64,000 nt of DNA, from assembly GCA_964638715.1 (NCBI GenBank), contig CAZWZF010000014.1, positions 1-64,000 of the forward strand. The letters are read 5' to 3'. This DNA is from JBAXQQ01 sp037131695 (GTDB taxonomy: Bacteria; Armatimonadota; Hebobacteria; CAIYQO01). The notes below the pieces were generated by a model that worked only from the letters and a program-made list of their open reading frames with translations, made no database searches and was not told the origin of the DNA. Shown piece after piece: positions 36,004 through 43,899 of this stretch (the first letter of the stretch is position 1; each line of letters starts with the position of its first letter). The position numbers and the translations under genes were made by a program.

Positions 36004-36804
36004 TTATTTGGGTACATCCACATGCAGCACATTCACCATTGGCAGTCCCAGCAATTTTTCACCTTCACGGCGCAGGCTTTGCGGGTCGCCGCTGGAATAA
36101 AAAATATGTTCGTCCTGCGATACAATAGTGTTTGATTCTGTGTTGAACATGTGATGAATCTTTTCGACAGTGAATATTGCCGGATCGATTAATTCTACCC
36201 CATCACCCATGAATGCCGCGATTGCTTCGCGAAGGAACGGGTAGTGAGTGCAGCCGAATATCAGGGTATCAACTCCGGCGTCGCGCAATGGCGACAGGTA
36301 TTCTGCAATTGCGGCATCCACTTCCGGTCCGGTGAAGTTGCCGCTTTCAACCAGCGGAACAAACTTCGGACATCCAATTACAATTGCTTCATCGCCTAAT
36401 TTTTTGAGGGTATTCTGATAAATACCGCTATTAGTAGTACCTTGGGTTGCAATGACGCCAATGCGCTGGTTTTTGGTAACTTTGCTGGCTGCCATAGACC
36501 CTGGCAAAACCACGCCTAATACCGGTTTTGGAAAGAACGATGACGCAGCGTCTCCAGCACCACTGGCGGCGGACATATTGCATCCCATAATTACCGCATC
36601 GGCATCCTGAGCAAATAAAAACTCAATTATCTGCAATGCAAAACCTTTAACTTCTTCCAACGGTCGGGGACCATACGGCACATGCGCGGTGTCGCCAAGA
36701 TAAAGCAATTTGGCGTATGGCATGGTATGTATTATTTCACGCGCAACGGTAAGCCCGCCGACGCCAGAGTCGAATACCCCGATAGTCAGTGGTTTATTAT
36801 TCAT
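36004..36804 (-). CDS. murI: Glutamate racemase, with altered first catalytic motif
   Basis: A 266-residue enzyme that converts L- to D-glutamate for peptidoglycan. GVFDSGVGGLTVAREI opens the protein, LLYLGDTAHVPYGPRP follows, and FGCTHYPFL carries the second catalytic Cys (about 185). The first catalytic motif is normally A-C-N-T-A; here it reads GCNMSAAS (about 73-80), so Cys and Asn are kept but the substrate-binding Thr is Met. The remaining layout and length are normal. Of three possible ATG codons (36831, 36810, 36804), 36804 has AGGA five bases upstream. It lies in a minus-strand housekeeping block. Confidence 0.85.
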   Translation of the reverse strand: MNNKPLTIGVFDSGVGGLTVAREIIHTMPYAKLLYLGDTAHVPYGPRPLEEVKGFALQIIEFLFAQDADAVIMGCNMSAASGAGDAASSFFPKPVLGVVLPGSMAASKVTKNQRIGVIATQGTTNSGIYQNTLKKLGDEAIVIGCPKFVPLVESGNFTGPEVDAAIAEYLSPLRDAGVDTLIFGCTHYPFLREAIAAFMGDGVELIDPAIFTVEKIHHMFNTESNTIVSQDEHIFYSSGDPQSLRREGEKLLGLPMVNVLHVDVPK

Positions 36805-36840
36805 TATCATCCTAACGCGGGCTTTGCCCACAACCCATAA

Positions 36841-36929
36841 TTATTCACCACAAAAGATCGCAAAAGATCACAAAAGAAGAATTTATTAAAACTCTTTGTG
36901 TTCTTTGTGCTCCTTTGCGGTGAATAATT
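36841..36929. repeat. CACAAAAGATC-type fold-back repeat
   Basis: ttattcaccacaaaagatcg, then a second aaaagatcacaaaagaag, pairs loosely with ctttgtgttctttgtgctcc and tttgcggtgaataa. It is a quasi-repeat hairpin of the same general design as the CACAGAG elements but with different words. It lies between murI and pheT. Confidence 0.65.
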
Positions 36930-37000
36930 GCCCATTACATAAATTTACAATTAACTTGTTTTATTTTAACGTTCTTTTTTGGGCTTAAGGTACTAACCAG

Positions 37001-39127
37001 CTACCTTAACGTTGCCCCGGCAGCAGTCAACGCGGCGCGGATGTTGGTCATGGCGGCGTCAACTTCTTTATCTTCCAGGGTGCGGCCATCGGCGCGGAAA
37101 GTTATTCGGTACGCCAGGCTGCGCTGGCCTTCTGGAATATTCTTACCCTGGTACAGGTCAAACAATGCGACGGATTCGCGGATTTCACCACCGGCTTCAC
37201 TGATAACCGCGGTAATTTCGCTGGCGGGTTTATTGGTAGCAACCAGGAACGCGATATCGCGGTCAACCGCCTGGAATCGCGACAAATTTGGGCGTTTAGT
37301 ATCTTCCCCGGCATAATTCATCAAAGCTTCCACGTCAATCTCGGCAATATATGCGCGACCCGGCAGATCAAAGTTCGCTACTGCCCGCGGGTGAACTTCG
37401 CCAATTAATGCCAGTCTTACGCCATCTTTCACCACTTCAGCAGTACGTCCCGGGTGCAATGTCGGGTGGGTCGCCGGCAGATATTCAACGCCGGAAATCT
37501 GTAAACCGGCTACCAAGCCTTCAATTATTCCTTTCAACCAGAAGAAATCAACCGAAGTATCGCCGCCGCCCCATCTGCTGGTCCATGGCCGTCCCATTAT
37601 CGCAATACCAACCGCGCGTTTTTCCAGTGGAATCAGGTGACCATCCTGTACGCAAACATCACCATTAACGGTGCGATCAAGGTTGTTATAATTGAAGCGC
37701 AGACCGCCGCCGGTATTGCGGAAAATGCGACCTACTTCAAATAACTGCACATCGTTCAACGATCGGCGCGCATTGTTCTTCAGCGATTCCAGCATACTGG
37801 GCATCATTGATGGACGCAGGTGTGAGTATTCCTCTGATTTCGGGTTGCGCAGTGGTACAATTTCTTTCTTTTCATCGGTATCATCAGCCAACAGCATCGC
37901 GTCCAGAGTGCGATAATCTATCAGGCTATATGACAAACCTTCATATAAACCGGCGGATATTAATATTTCGCGCAGGCGATTTTCAAACGCCATTTCTGGC
38001 GCCAATCGTCCCGCTTTTACTATTTTCCCCGGTACCGTGGTGGGAACATGTTCGTAGCCGTAAATGCGGGCTATCTCTTCAATCATATCCATCTCTTCTA
38101 CCAGGTCAGGTCGGAAGGTGGGGACATTCACCAACATGTCGTCGCCATTCAGAGTATATTCAATATCCAGCGCGTCAAATACTTTCTGCATATCTATTCG
38201 CGCAATATCTGTACCCAGCACCTTGTTCACCCTCGCCGGGCGCACATTGATGGTACGCAAGGCAGGCAGCGGAGCGCAAACGTCAATAACGCCAGCAGCG
38301 ATATCACCACCTGCCCATTCTTTCATTAACTGGGCAGCGCGATTTACGGCATTTACCGCGTTCGCCGGGTCGACGATACGTTCAAAACGGTACGATGATT
38401 CGGTGGATAATATATTTGCGCGGGCAGTTTTTCTTATGCAGGTGCGGTCAAAATTAGCGGATTCAATAAGTACATTCACGGTGTCGTCGGTAACTTCGCT
38501 TTCCTGCCCGCCCATGATGCCCGCAAGTGCTACCGGGTGGGCGGCATCGGCGATTACCAGCATGCGCTCGGTGAGTTTGCGCTCAATGCCGTCAAGGGTG
38601 GTGAATGGTTCGTCGGCAGTTGCGCGGCGAACGATAATTTTTTGTCCGGTTAATTTATTCAAATCAAATGCGTGCAGCGGCTGTCCCATTTCCAGCATGA
38701 CATAATTAGTCACGTCAACCACATTGCTGATAGGACGCACACCGGCTTCAATCAATCTTTTTTGTACCCATTCCGGTGACGGGCCGATTTTTACGCCAGT
38801 CACCACACGAGCAGCGTAGCGCGGGCACCATTCCGGGTCTATAACTTCAACAGATGCCAATTCGTTTACATTATTGCCAGTTTCATTAACGGTAATGGTT
38901 GGTTTAACAACCTTTTTATTACTTAATGCCGCCACCTCGCGGGCAATCCCTATCAGGCTGAGGGCATCGCCGCGATTGCTGGTGACTTTCAAATCCAATA
39001 CCATTTCGCCATCTACATCGTGAATTTCTTCTACTTCAAAACCGGCCATGGTCAGCCGTTCAGCTATCTGTTTCGCTCCCCATTCGCACGGAGTCAATTC
39101 TTTCAGCCATGTTATAGGCACACGCAT
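37001..39127 (-). CDS. pheT: Phenylalanyl-tRNA synthetase beta subunit lacking OB-fold domain
   Basis: A 708-residue subunit of phenylalanyl-tRNA synthetase. Domain order: B1 start (VPITWLKELTPCEWGAKQ, LTMAGFEVEEI, 1-34), then directly VLDLKVTSNRGDALSLIGIA (about 43-62), B3/4 (ISNVVDVTNYVMLEMGQPLH; IMGGQESEV), B5 (VPTFRPDLVEEMDMIEEIA), the catalytic-like core (YSLIDYRT, LRNPKSEEYSHLRPSMM) and a full FDX-ACB anticodon domain at the end. The EMAP-like OB-fold (B2, about 110 residues with the G-K-V and H-P-N-A-D-K block) that normally interrupts B1 is missing, so the protein is shorter than the usual 790-800 residues. No pheS is in the window. It begins 5 bases after the small membrane gene upstream. 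Confidence 0.93.
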   Translation of the reverse strand: MRVPITWLKELTPCEWGAKQIAERLTMAGFEVEEIHDVDGEMVLDLKVTSNRGDALSLIGIAREVAALSNKKVVKPTITVNETGNNVNELASVEVIDPEWCPRYAARVVTGVKIGPSPEWVQKRLIEAGVRPISNVVDVTNYVMLEMGQPLHAFDLNKLTGQKIIVRRATADEPFTTLDGIERKLTERMLVIADAAHPVALAGIMGGQESEVTDDTVNVLIESANFDRTCIRKTARANILSTESSYRFERIVDPANAVNAVNRAAQLMKEWAGGDIAAGVIDVCAPLPALRTINVRPARVNKVLGTDIARIDMQKVFDALDIEYTLNGDDMLVNVPTFRPDLVEEMDMIEEIARIYGYEHVPTTVPGKIVKAGRLAPEMAFENRLREILISAGLYEGLSYSLIDYRTLDAMLLADDTDEKKEIVPLRNPKSEEYSHLRPSMMPSMLESLKNNARRSLNDVQLFEVGRIFRNTGGGLRFNYNNLDRTVNGDVCVQDGHLIPLEKRAVGIAIMGRPWTSRWGGGDTSVDFFWLKGIIEGLVAGLQISGVEYLPATHPTLHPGRTAEVVKDGVRLALIGEVHPRAVANFDLPGRAYIAEIDVEALMNYAGEDTKRPNLSRFQAVDRDIAFLVATNKPASEITAVISEAGGEIRESVALFDLYQGKNIPEGQRSLAYRITFRADGRTLEDKEVDAAMTNIRAALTAAGATLR

Positions 39128-39132
39128 TTCAA

Positions 39133-39630
39133 CTATTCTCCTGTATCTTTAGCCGTATCGTCGACGGATTTTTCTGTTTCAGTTTCAGTATCAATTTCAG
39201 TTTTCATTTCTGATTCAGTTTCGGTTTTTACTTCTGATTCTTTTACAGGTTCTGGTTCTACTTTTACTTCATTTATTGTTTCAGCCGGGACAGCATTAAC
39301 TGTTGAGGCTGCCTTTTTGTTGTTAAACTGGAAATTTGCCGGTGTTACTTTGCCGGCAACACTGTCTAATCCAACGCGGTCTTTAAAATATATCCAAATT
39401 ACATAAATAAATATCGGCAAATAACCGGCTGAAAAAGTGTAAAAACCAAATTTCAGCGAATCAGTTGTCGCCCAGCCATATACGGTAGAACAGCCAATTA
39501 AAACAAGCGCGGCTGTACGCAACATCCGCCCCTGCGCATAATTTGACATCCGAAATGACAGAAAATAAGACAGGAGGCTGATAACAATCGAAGCCACTAC
39601 AATCTGTTCAGGTTGCAACCAATCAAACAT
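39133..39630 (-). CDS. Membrane protein with acidic repeat tail
   Basis: A 165-residue protein with three hydrophobic helices (about 10-26, 36-52, 62-84) and a long acidic tail rich in Glu, Thr, Lys and Val (VKVEPEPVKESEVKTETES, EIDTETETEKS). I do not recognise the family. The stop is 5 bases before the pheT start, so the two are co-transcribed and probably coupled. The tail codons are repetitive (gaaact/gaaatt), so its length may vary between strains. Function unknown. Confidence 0.65.
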   Translation of the reverse strand: MFDWLQPEQIVVASIVISLLSYFLSFRMSNYAQGRMLRTAALVLIGCSTVYGWATTDSLKFGFYTFSAGYLPIFIYVIWIYFKDRVGLDSVAGKVTPANFQFNNKKAASTVNAVPAETINEVKVEPEPVKESEVKTETESEMKTEIDTETETEKSVDDTAKDTGE

Positions 39631-39974
39631 ATATTTTCCCCGTGCTAATTATACCGCTTTTTTTTAGAATTATGAAGGTAGGGTGAAGTTCTATTTTGAA
39701 AGAAGATGATTTATATTGGGTGATGAGAAGAATTATAATAAATGTTACGATATCTTAAAGATAAAATCCCTGGTCTTGTAAAAATTCAGTCACCGTTTGG
39801 AAAGGGATACAAGTCCGGCTCACTTGGCAATAATCTATCTCATTATGATAAAAACTGCCAATTATTCCTTATATTACCGGAGTTCGCCGGGCTTGCGCCC
39901 CTTTCCAAACAGTGACCATCAATTTTAAATCAATCTCAAATTTAACCTGAAATTATTATTTAGATTGGATACCT
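39631..39974. other. Spacer with hairpin copy 4
   Basis: About 345 AT-rich bases between the membrane gene and a small basic protein gene on the same strand. It contains repeat copy 4 (39789-39916) and otherwise no ORF that I can support. Confidence 0.5.
39789..39916. repeat. Dispersed hairpin element, copy 4
   Basis: A 128-bp fold-back with GTCACCGTTTGGAAAGGG and GTCCGGCT on the left; the right arm runs GCCGGGCTTG to CCAAACAGTGAC. A second partial stem lies inside (ttggcaataat against actgccaattatt). It lies between two minus-strand genes. Confidence 0.85.
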
Positions 39975-40190
39975 TCACACCACCCAACAAACAACACCAA
40001 CTATTACCCCAACCACCAACAGAAACATCATAATGCTGCCGGCGCAGCCACCCATTACGGTGCGGCCTATTTTGCGCTCCATGCCGCTGCGCGAGGTGGG
40101 GACGCCGGTGCTGCGGGCTATCTTTGACAATGCCGATGAGATACCCAGGGCGCGGCGTGCTGAGAATGAAAATCCGAACTTTCTACCCAT
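39975..40190 (-). CDS. Small basic protein with C-terminal membrane helix
   Basis: A 71-residue protein: a basic, serine-rich head (MGRKFGFSFSARRALGIS, then GVPTSRSGMERKIGRT) followed by one hydrophobic helix near the C-terminus (SIMMFLLVVGVIVGVVCWV). GGAGGG lies seven bases before the ATG, the best ribosome site in this stretch, so the ORF is real. From memory the R-S-G-x-x-R-K-x-G-R pattern is found in small conserved proteins of many bacteria; a search is needed to confirm. Function unknown. It lies 49 bases after lepB on the same strand. Confidence 0.7.
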   Translation of the reverse strand: MGRKFGFSFSARRALGISSALSKIARSTGVPTSRSGMERKIGRTVMGGCAGSIMMFLLVVGVIVGVVCWVV

Positions 40191-40239
40191 ATCGATTCCC
40201 TCCGATTATTTTTTGCTTCATCCTATAATGAAGCGAAAA

Positions 40240-41328
40240 TTATAAAGTTTTTACGTCTGAAATTGGCCAGAATATTGCCACCGCGCGAGCCTTTACGCTT
40301 TTCAGCGGCACTACTCCCCAATAACGGCTATCAAAAGAACCGCCTTCGGTGCGATTGTCACCCATGACGAATATGCAGTCTTTGGGAATTACTATATAGT
40401 CGCCTTGCACCAGCGGTTGTATCGATTTGTTATATAACACCGATTTGCCTATCCAAATAGATAAATCAGCTAGAAATTCGCTGCCATTCCCGCTGTATTC
40501 AGATAATTGAGGACGTTTCACCACTACATTCTTTTTCGGCAAGTCCATAAATGATGGGCAAATGCCGTTAATACGATGTTGATTTTCAAACATAAGATCA
40601 TTTTTTTCGGTTAATGTCTGTTTTGTACCATTAACATATATCCCGGAAGCATCCGAGTATCCGCTGACTATTTTTACTTTATCACCGGCAACGGCGATTA
40701 CCCGTTTGATATATTCATCTTTAAATACCGGGCGTACCATTGCGTCAACCAGTTCTTTTTGGGTTACACTATTCGGATCAACACTGGTATTTAAAATATT
40801 TTGAGTTAAATGAAAATCTTGCGGTCTGTCATTTATCTCATTCAAATATCCCGCGGTTATTCTTAATTCATCTGCTTTCAGCGCATCAGGTGTGTCCAGA
40901 CTATCCGACAGCCACTGCCGCAGGCTATAAAGCTGGTTATTGTAAATAATTGCTTCTTTTGGGGGGGTAAATACTACCACATCACCACGGCGAGGTGAAT
41001 GAAAATTATAAACAAACCGGTTGGCGATAAGCCTGTCAGTGATTTCCATGGTAGGAACCATACTGCCTGACGGGATATAGTAAGTTTTCAGCAAGAAATT
41101 CCAAACAATGCCAAAGACCAATATCATGGCGATGATGCAGATATCGATTACTTCCAGTCGCCAATCCTTCTTGCCTTTCTGCTCTTCAGCCACAATTTTC
41201 TTGCTGCGGAACTTGACATATATTATGCGGATGATGATAAACAGAATGCTGAGTGAAATAACCGCTTCCGGTTTTTCCAGCCATTTTAATATCGGTTCAA
41301 AAAATATAAAGTACCATTTCATATTCAT
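40240..41328 (-). CDS. lepB: Signal peptidase I with long internal insert
   Basis: A 362-residue type I signal peptidase that cleaves signal peptides at the outer face of the cytoplasmic membrane. Hydrophobic helices lie at about 22-38 and 62-80. Box B is YYIPSGSMVPTM (catalytic Ser 89), box C is SPRRGDVVVFTPP (about 111-123), box D is YIKRVIAVAGDKV (catalytic Lys 208), and box E is VMGDNRTEGGSFDSRYWG. Between boxes C and D there are about 80 residues, far more than in short Gram-positive enzymes. The C-terminus is AVAIFWPIS. It would serve the many exported proteins here. Confidence 0.93.
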   Translation of the reverse strand: MNMKWYFIFFEPILKWLEKPEAVISLSILFIIIRIIYVKFRSKKIVAEEQKGKKDWRLEVIDICIIAMILVFGIVWNFLLKTYYIPSGSMVPTMEITDRLIANRFVYNFHSPRRGDVVVFTPPKEAIIYNNQLYSLRQWLSDSLDTPDALKADELRITAGYLNEINDRPQDFHLTQNILNTSVDPNSVTQKELVDAMVRPVFKDEYIKRVIAVAGDKVKIVSGYSDASGIYVNGTKQTLTEKNDLMFENQHRINGICPSFMDLPKKNVVVKRPQLSEYSGNGSEFLADLSIWIGKSVLYNKSIQPLVQGDYIVIPKDCIFVMGDNRTEGGSFDSRYWGVVPLKSVKARAVAIFWPISDVKTL

Positions 41329-41373
41329 GGAAACATTATAGAATATCTACACAAAGAAGTCTATTTTTATAAA

Positions 41374-41451
41374 TTTTGACATGATTAACATGATCAATGT
41401 ATTTAATGGCGAAGCCAAAAAATCATGTTAATCATGTTAGTCATGTCAAAA
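41374..41451. repeat. TGACATGATTAAC fold-back repeat, copy 3
   Basis: ttttgacatgattaacatga on the left pairs with tcatgttaatcatg and catgtcaaaa on the right. Its core ggcgaagccaaaaaatcatg recurs exactly at 45288. It lies between lepB and the HlyD-type gene. Confidence 0.75.
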
Positions 41452-41467
41452 AAAATCTGAATAAAAC

Positions 41468-42964
41468 TTACTTTAATTTTATCACGCAATCTGCCGGCAT
41501 ACCTGGTTTCAACTCGCCGGTCGGGTTATTCAGGGTTATTTTAATGCCGAATACCAGTTGGGTACGTTCGTCTTTGGTCTGAGCATTTTTCGGGGTAAAC
41601 TCTGGTTCGCTGGATATTTCGGTGATATTGCCATTGAACTTTTTATTTTTTCCGGAAGGCGCGTCGGGCAATACAGTTGCCGGCATCCCGATGCGTATCT
41701 GCGATACCGCGGTTTCCGGGATATATACTTTCAACCATACTTTTTTAGTATCTGCAATTCGCATTATCAGTTGTCCCGGGGTGACGCGTTCGCCTTCCTC
41801 AACTGATTTTACCACCACAATGCCATCGCGGGGAGAGTTGATGGCGGTTTCTTCCATGTTGGCATCCGCACTTTTCAATGCGCCTTCTGCCTGTACTACC
41901 CGTGCCTGCGCCGCCGCAATATCCTCGCTGCGCGGACCGGCTATCGCCAGTTCCCATACCGCTTTGGCTGATTTAACCTGCGCCAGTGCCTGGTTGTACA
42001 TTGCCGCTGCCTGGGTGATCTGTTCGGGACGCACGCCATTTTGCGCCATTTTGTATTTCTGTTCTGCCATCTCTACAGCTTTTTCCATTGCGGCAATTTC
42101 CTGCGGACGCGCTCCTGATAATATGGAGTTATATCTCTGTTGTGCCGCTTCCACCGCTTGTTCCGCCGCACTTATCTCTTCTGGGCGCGCACCTTTTTTC
42201 GCCATATTCAGCCGTTCAGAAGCTGTATTCCTATTTGCCTTTGCGCTATCGCGGGCAGATGTCGCGGCATCCAATTGACGGCGGGGAATTGCGCCATTAT
42301 CAAATAGCGATGCTGCCCTGGTAAGGTCGGATTCTGCCAATGTCAGCGCCGCTTCCGCCGCATCAAGCTGTTGTTTCAACTGGTTTATTTCTTCTACCCG
42401 GGGACCGGATTTTACTATCTCCAACTGCATCTTTGCCTGTTCCAGCACGGCTTTCAAAACATCTTTATCTTCCTTTCGTGCCCCGGCTTTCAGCAATGAC
42501 AGATTTTGTTTTGCCTGCTCATATCCTTCTTTAGCAATGGCGAGTTCTTCCTTACGGGTACCGGCACGCAGCAAATCAAGCTGCGCTTTTGCAGCGTCAG
42601 CGGTCTTTACCGCGGTTTCATATCCAGCCTGCGCCCGCTGCAAGTCCTGGCTGCGGCTACCTGCAATAAGTGCCTGCAAGGCAGCCTTCGCTGCATCCAA
42701 ATTCCCTTGTGCCTGGGTGACCGACCCGTGAATCTGACCGCTGCTGATCGTAACAATCCTCATTCCCGCGGTAACTTTGTCGCCTTCACTCACCGGAAGG
42801 CTTGCCACTGTCCCTGCCACCTGCGGACTGATATTCACCTCGGTAGCCTCAATTATGCCCGAAGCCGTCAACTCGGTAGATTTAACATTTTTTTTCGATA
42901 TATAATACCCGGCAATGCAGGCCAGGATGATAATAATAACAACAATCCGTATCCGTTTATGCAT
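41468..42964 (-). CDS. HlyD/RND-type membrane fusion protein with repeated coiled coil
   Basis: A 498-residue periplasmic adaptor of an export system. One N-terminal anchor helix (about 6-24), then a biotinyl-lipoyl half (GIIEATEVNISPQVAGTVAS), a long helical hairpin, and a closing lipoyl/beta-barrel part (NSPRDGIVVVKSVEEG, GMPATVLPDAPSG). The hairpin contains eight repeats ending in a G-[STAPV]-R-x-[EQ]-[DEQ] motif about every 25-40 residues (GSRSQD, GTRKEE, GARKED, GPRVEE, GARPEE, GARPQE, GVRPEQ, GPRSED). No ABC or RND pump gene or outer-membrane channel lies next to it, so its partner is elsewhere. The stop is 140 bases before lepB. Confidence 0.85.
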   Translation of the reverse strand: MHKRIRIVVIIIILACIAGYYISKKNVKSTELTASGIIEATEVNISPQVAGTVASLPVSEGDKVTAGMRIVTISSGQIHGSVTQAQGNLDAAKAALQALIAGSRSQDLQRAQAGYETAVKTADAAKAQLDLLRAGTRKEELAIAKEGYEQAKQNLSLLKAGARKEDKDVLKAVLEQAKMQLEIVKSGPRVEEINQLKQQLDAAEAALTLAESDLTRAASLFDNGAIPRRQLDAATSARDSAKANRNTASERLNMAKKGARPEEISAAEQAVEAAQQRYNSILSGARPQEIAAMEKAVEMAEQKYKMAQNGVRPEQITQAAAMYNQALAQVKSAKAVWELAIAGPRSEDIAAAQARVVQAEGALKSADANMEETAINSPRDGIVVVKSVEEGERVTPGQLIMRIADTKKVWLKVYIPETAVSQIRIGMPATVLPDAPSGKNKKFNGNITEISSEPEFTPKNAQTKDERTQLVFGIKITLNNPTGELKPGMPADCVIKLK

Positions 42965-43045
42965 AGATGCACCTCTTAAATGAATTATACCTTATGATTG
43001 GGAATTTTAACCAGTGATTATGAAATAATGAATGATCGAGTTTTT

Positions 43046-43121
43046 TATATTTTACATCGATTAACAGAATCTAAAAAGATTTTTATTATCTTATAAATCC
43101 TGTTAATCGATGTAAAATATA
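43046..43121. repeat. Fold-back with perfect 22-base arms
   Basis: tatattttacatcgattaac plus ag (43046-43067) is the exact reverse complement of ctgttaatcgatgtaaaata plus ta (43100-43121). It lies in the divergent spacer between the HlyD-type and DoxX genes. Words resemble but differ from the TGACATGATTAAC family. Confidence 0.75.
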
Positions 43122-43215
43122 AATTAAAGCAAAATTCTCAATTCCATCCTTTTACTTATATCGATTTTTTCTATAAAATAGTATTCAGTTCTGCACTGTA
43201 AGAGGTAGTATTATC

Positions 43216-43746
43216 ATGGCAAAAAGCAGCGGACCTGGCGGAGACCGCCACCAGCAGGCATGCATCGCCTCAATTGTAATGATTCGGGTGCTGCTTGGAG
43301 TTTATTTTTTATATTTAGGCGTATCGGCAATCGCGTCATTGCCAAATGCCAACTCGTTCATCGACCAGTTATTTCGAGAAACAGCGGTTGATGGCAAGAT
43401 GGTTATCGGCAATTCATTTAAAATACTGCGCGATTTCCTGGTACATTATGTTCATTTACACGCCACCGGCACCGCATGGGTGCTGATAGTGACATGGATA
43501 ATCACCGGCATTATGTTAATCCTCGGTCTTCTCACCCGCTTTGCAGCCGGAATAAGCATAATTGTCTGCACCTCATTCCTGCTGTCGCGGCTATACCTGG
43601 CAAATGACGTGATAAACGCAGACAGCCTGGGCCTGTATGGCGGTTTAATAATAATGAGCCTGGCGACACTGATAAGCGCCGCCGGAAGAACCATGGGAAT
43701 AGACAAAGCGATAGCGGCGAGAACAAGGGTTAAAATTTTGTGGTAA
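43216..43746 (+). CDS. DoxX-family membrane protein
   Basis: A 176-residue membrane protein of the DoxX/quinol-oxidase small-subunit type, with four hydrophobic helices (about 18-42, 85-108, 112-132, 138-158). The start IVMIRVLLGVYFLYLGVS is typical, as is ILGLLTRFAAGISIIVC. The soluble loop between helices 1 and 2 (about 45-80) is longer than usual. AGAGG precedes the ATG. Function is uncertain; relatives take part in redox or thiosulfate systems. Divergent from the HlyD-type gene. Confidence 0.75.
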   Translation: MAKSSGPGGDRHQQACIASIVMIRVLLGVYFLYLGVSAIASLPNANSFIDQLFRETAVDGKMVIGNSFKILRDFLVHYVHLHATGTAWVLIVTWIITGIMLILGLLTRFAAGISIIVCTSFLLSRLYLANDVINADSLGLYGGLIIMSLATLISAAGRTMGIDKAIAARTRVKILW

Positions 43747-43759
43747 AGAAGAATAAATA

Positions 43760-43792
43760 ATTGACAATGGACAATTGACGATTGACAATTAT
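43760..43792. repeat. GACAATTGAC heptamer array
   Basis: attgacaatggacaattgac plus gattgacaatta, the reverse-strand form of the CAATTGT array, just after the DoxX stop. A run of ttttaattttt units (43847-43885) continues to the purD start. Confidence 0.6.
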
Positions 43793-43899
43793 TAGAAACA
43801 CCTTAGTTTTAAACAAAAATATTTCATATAAATAAGCAATATAAAATTTTTAATTTTTAATTTTTAATTATTAATTTTTAATTCAAAAAAGGTGGCGAG

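Noticed and set aside
38064..38705. 213-codon plus-strand ORF within pheT
   Set aside because: Antisense to conserved PheT sequence; serine/alanine-rich shadow composition.
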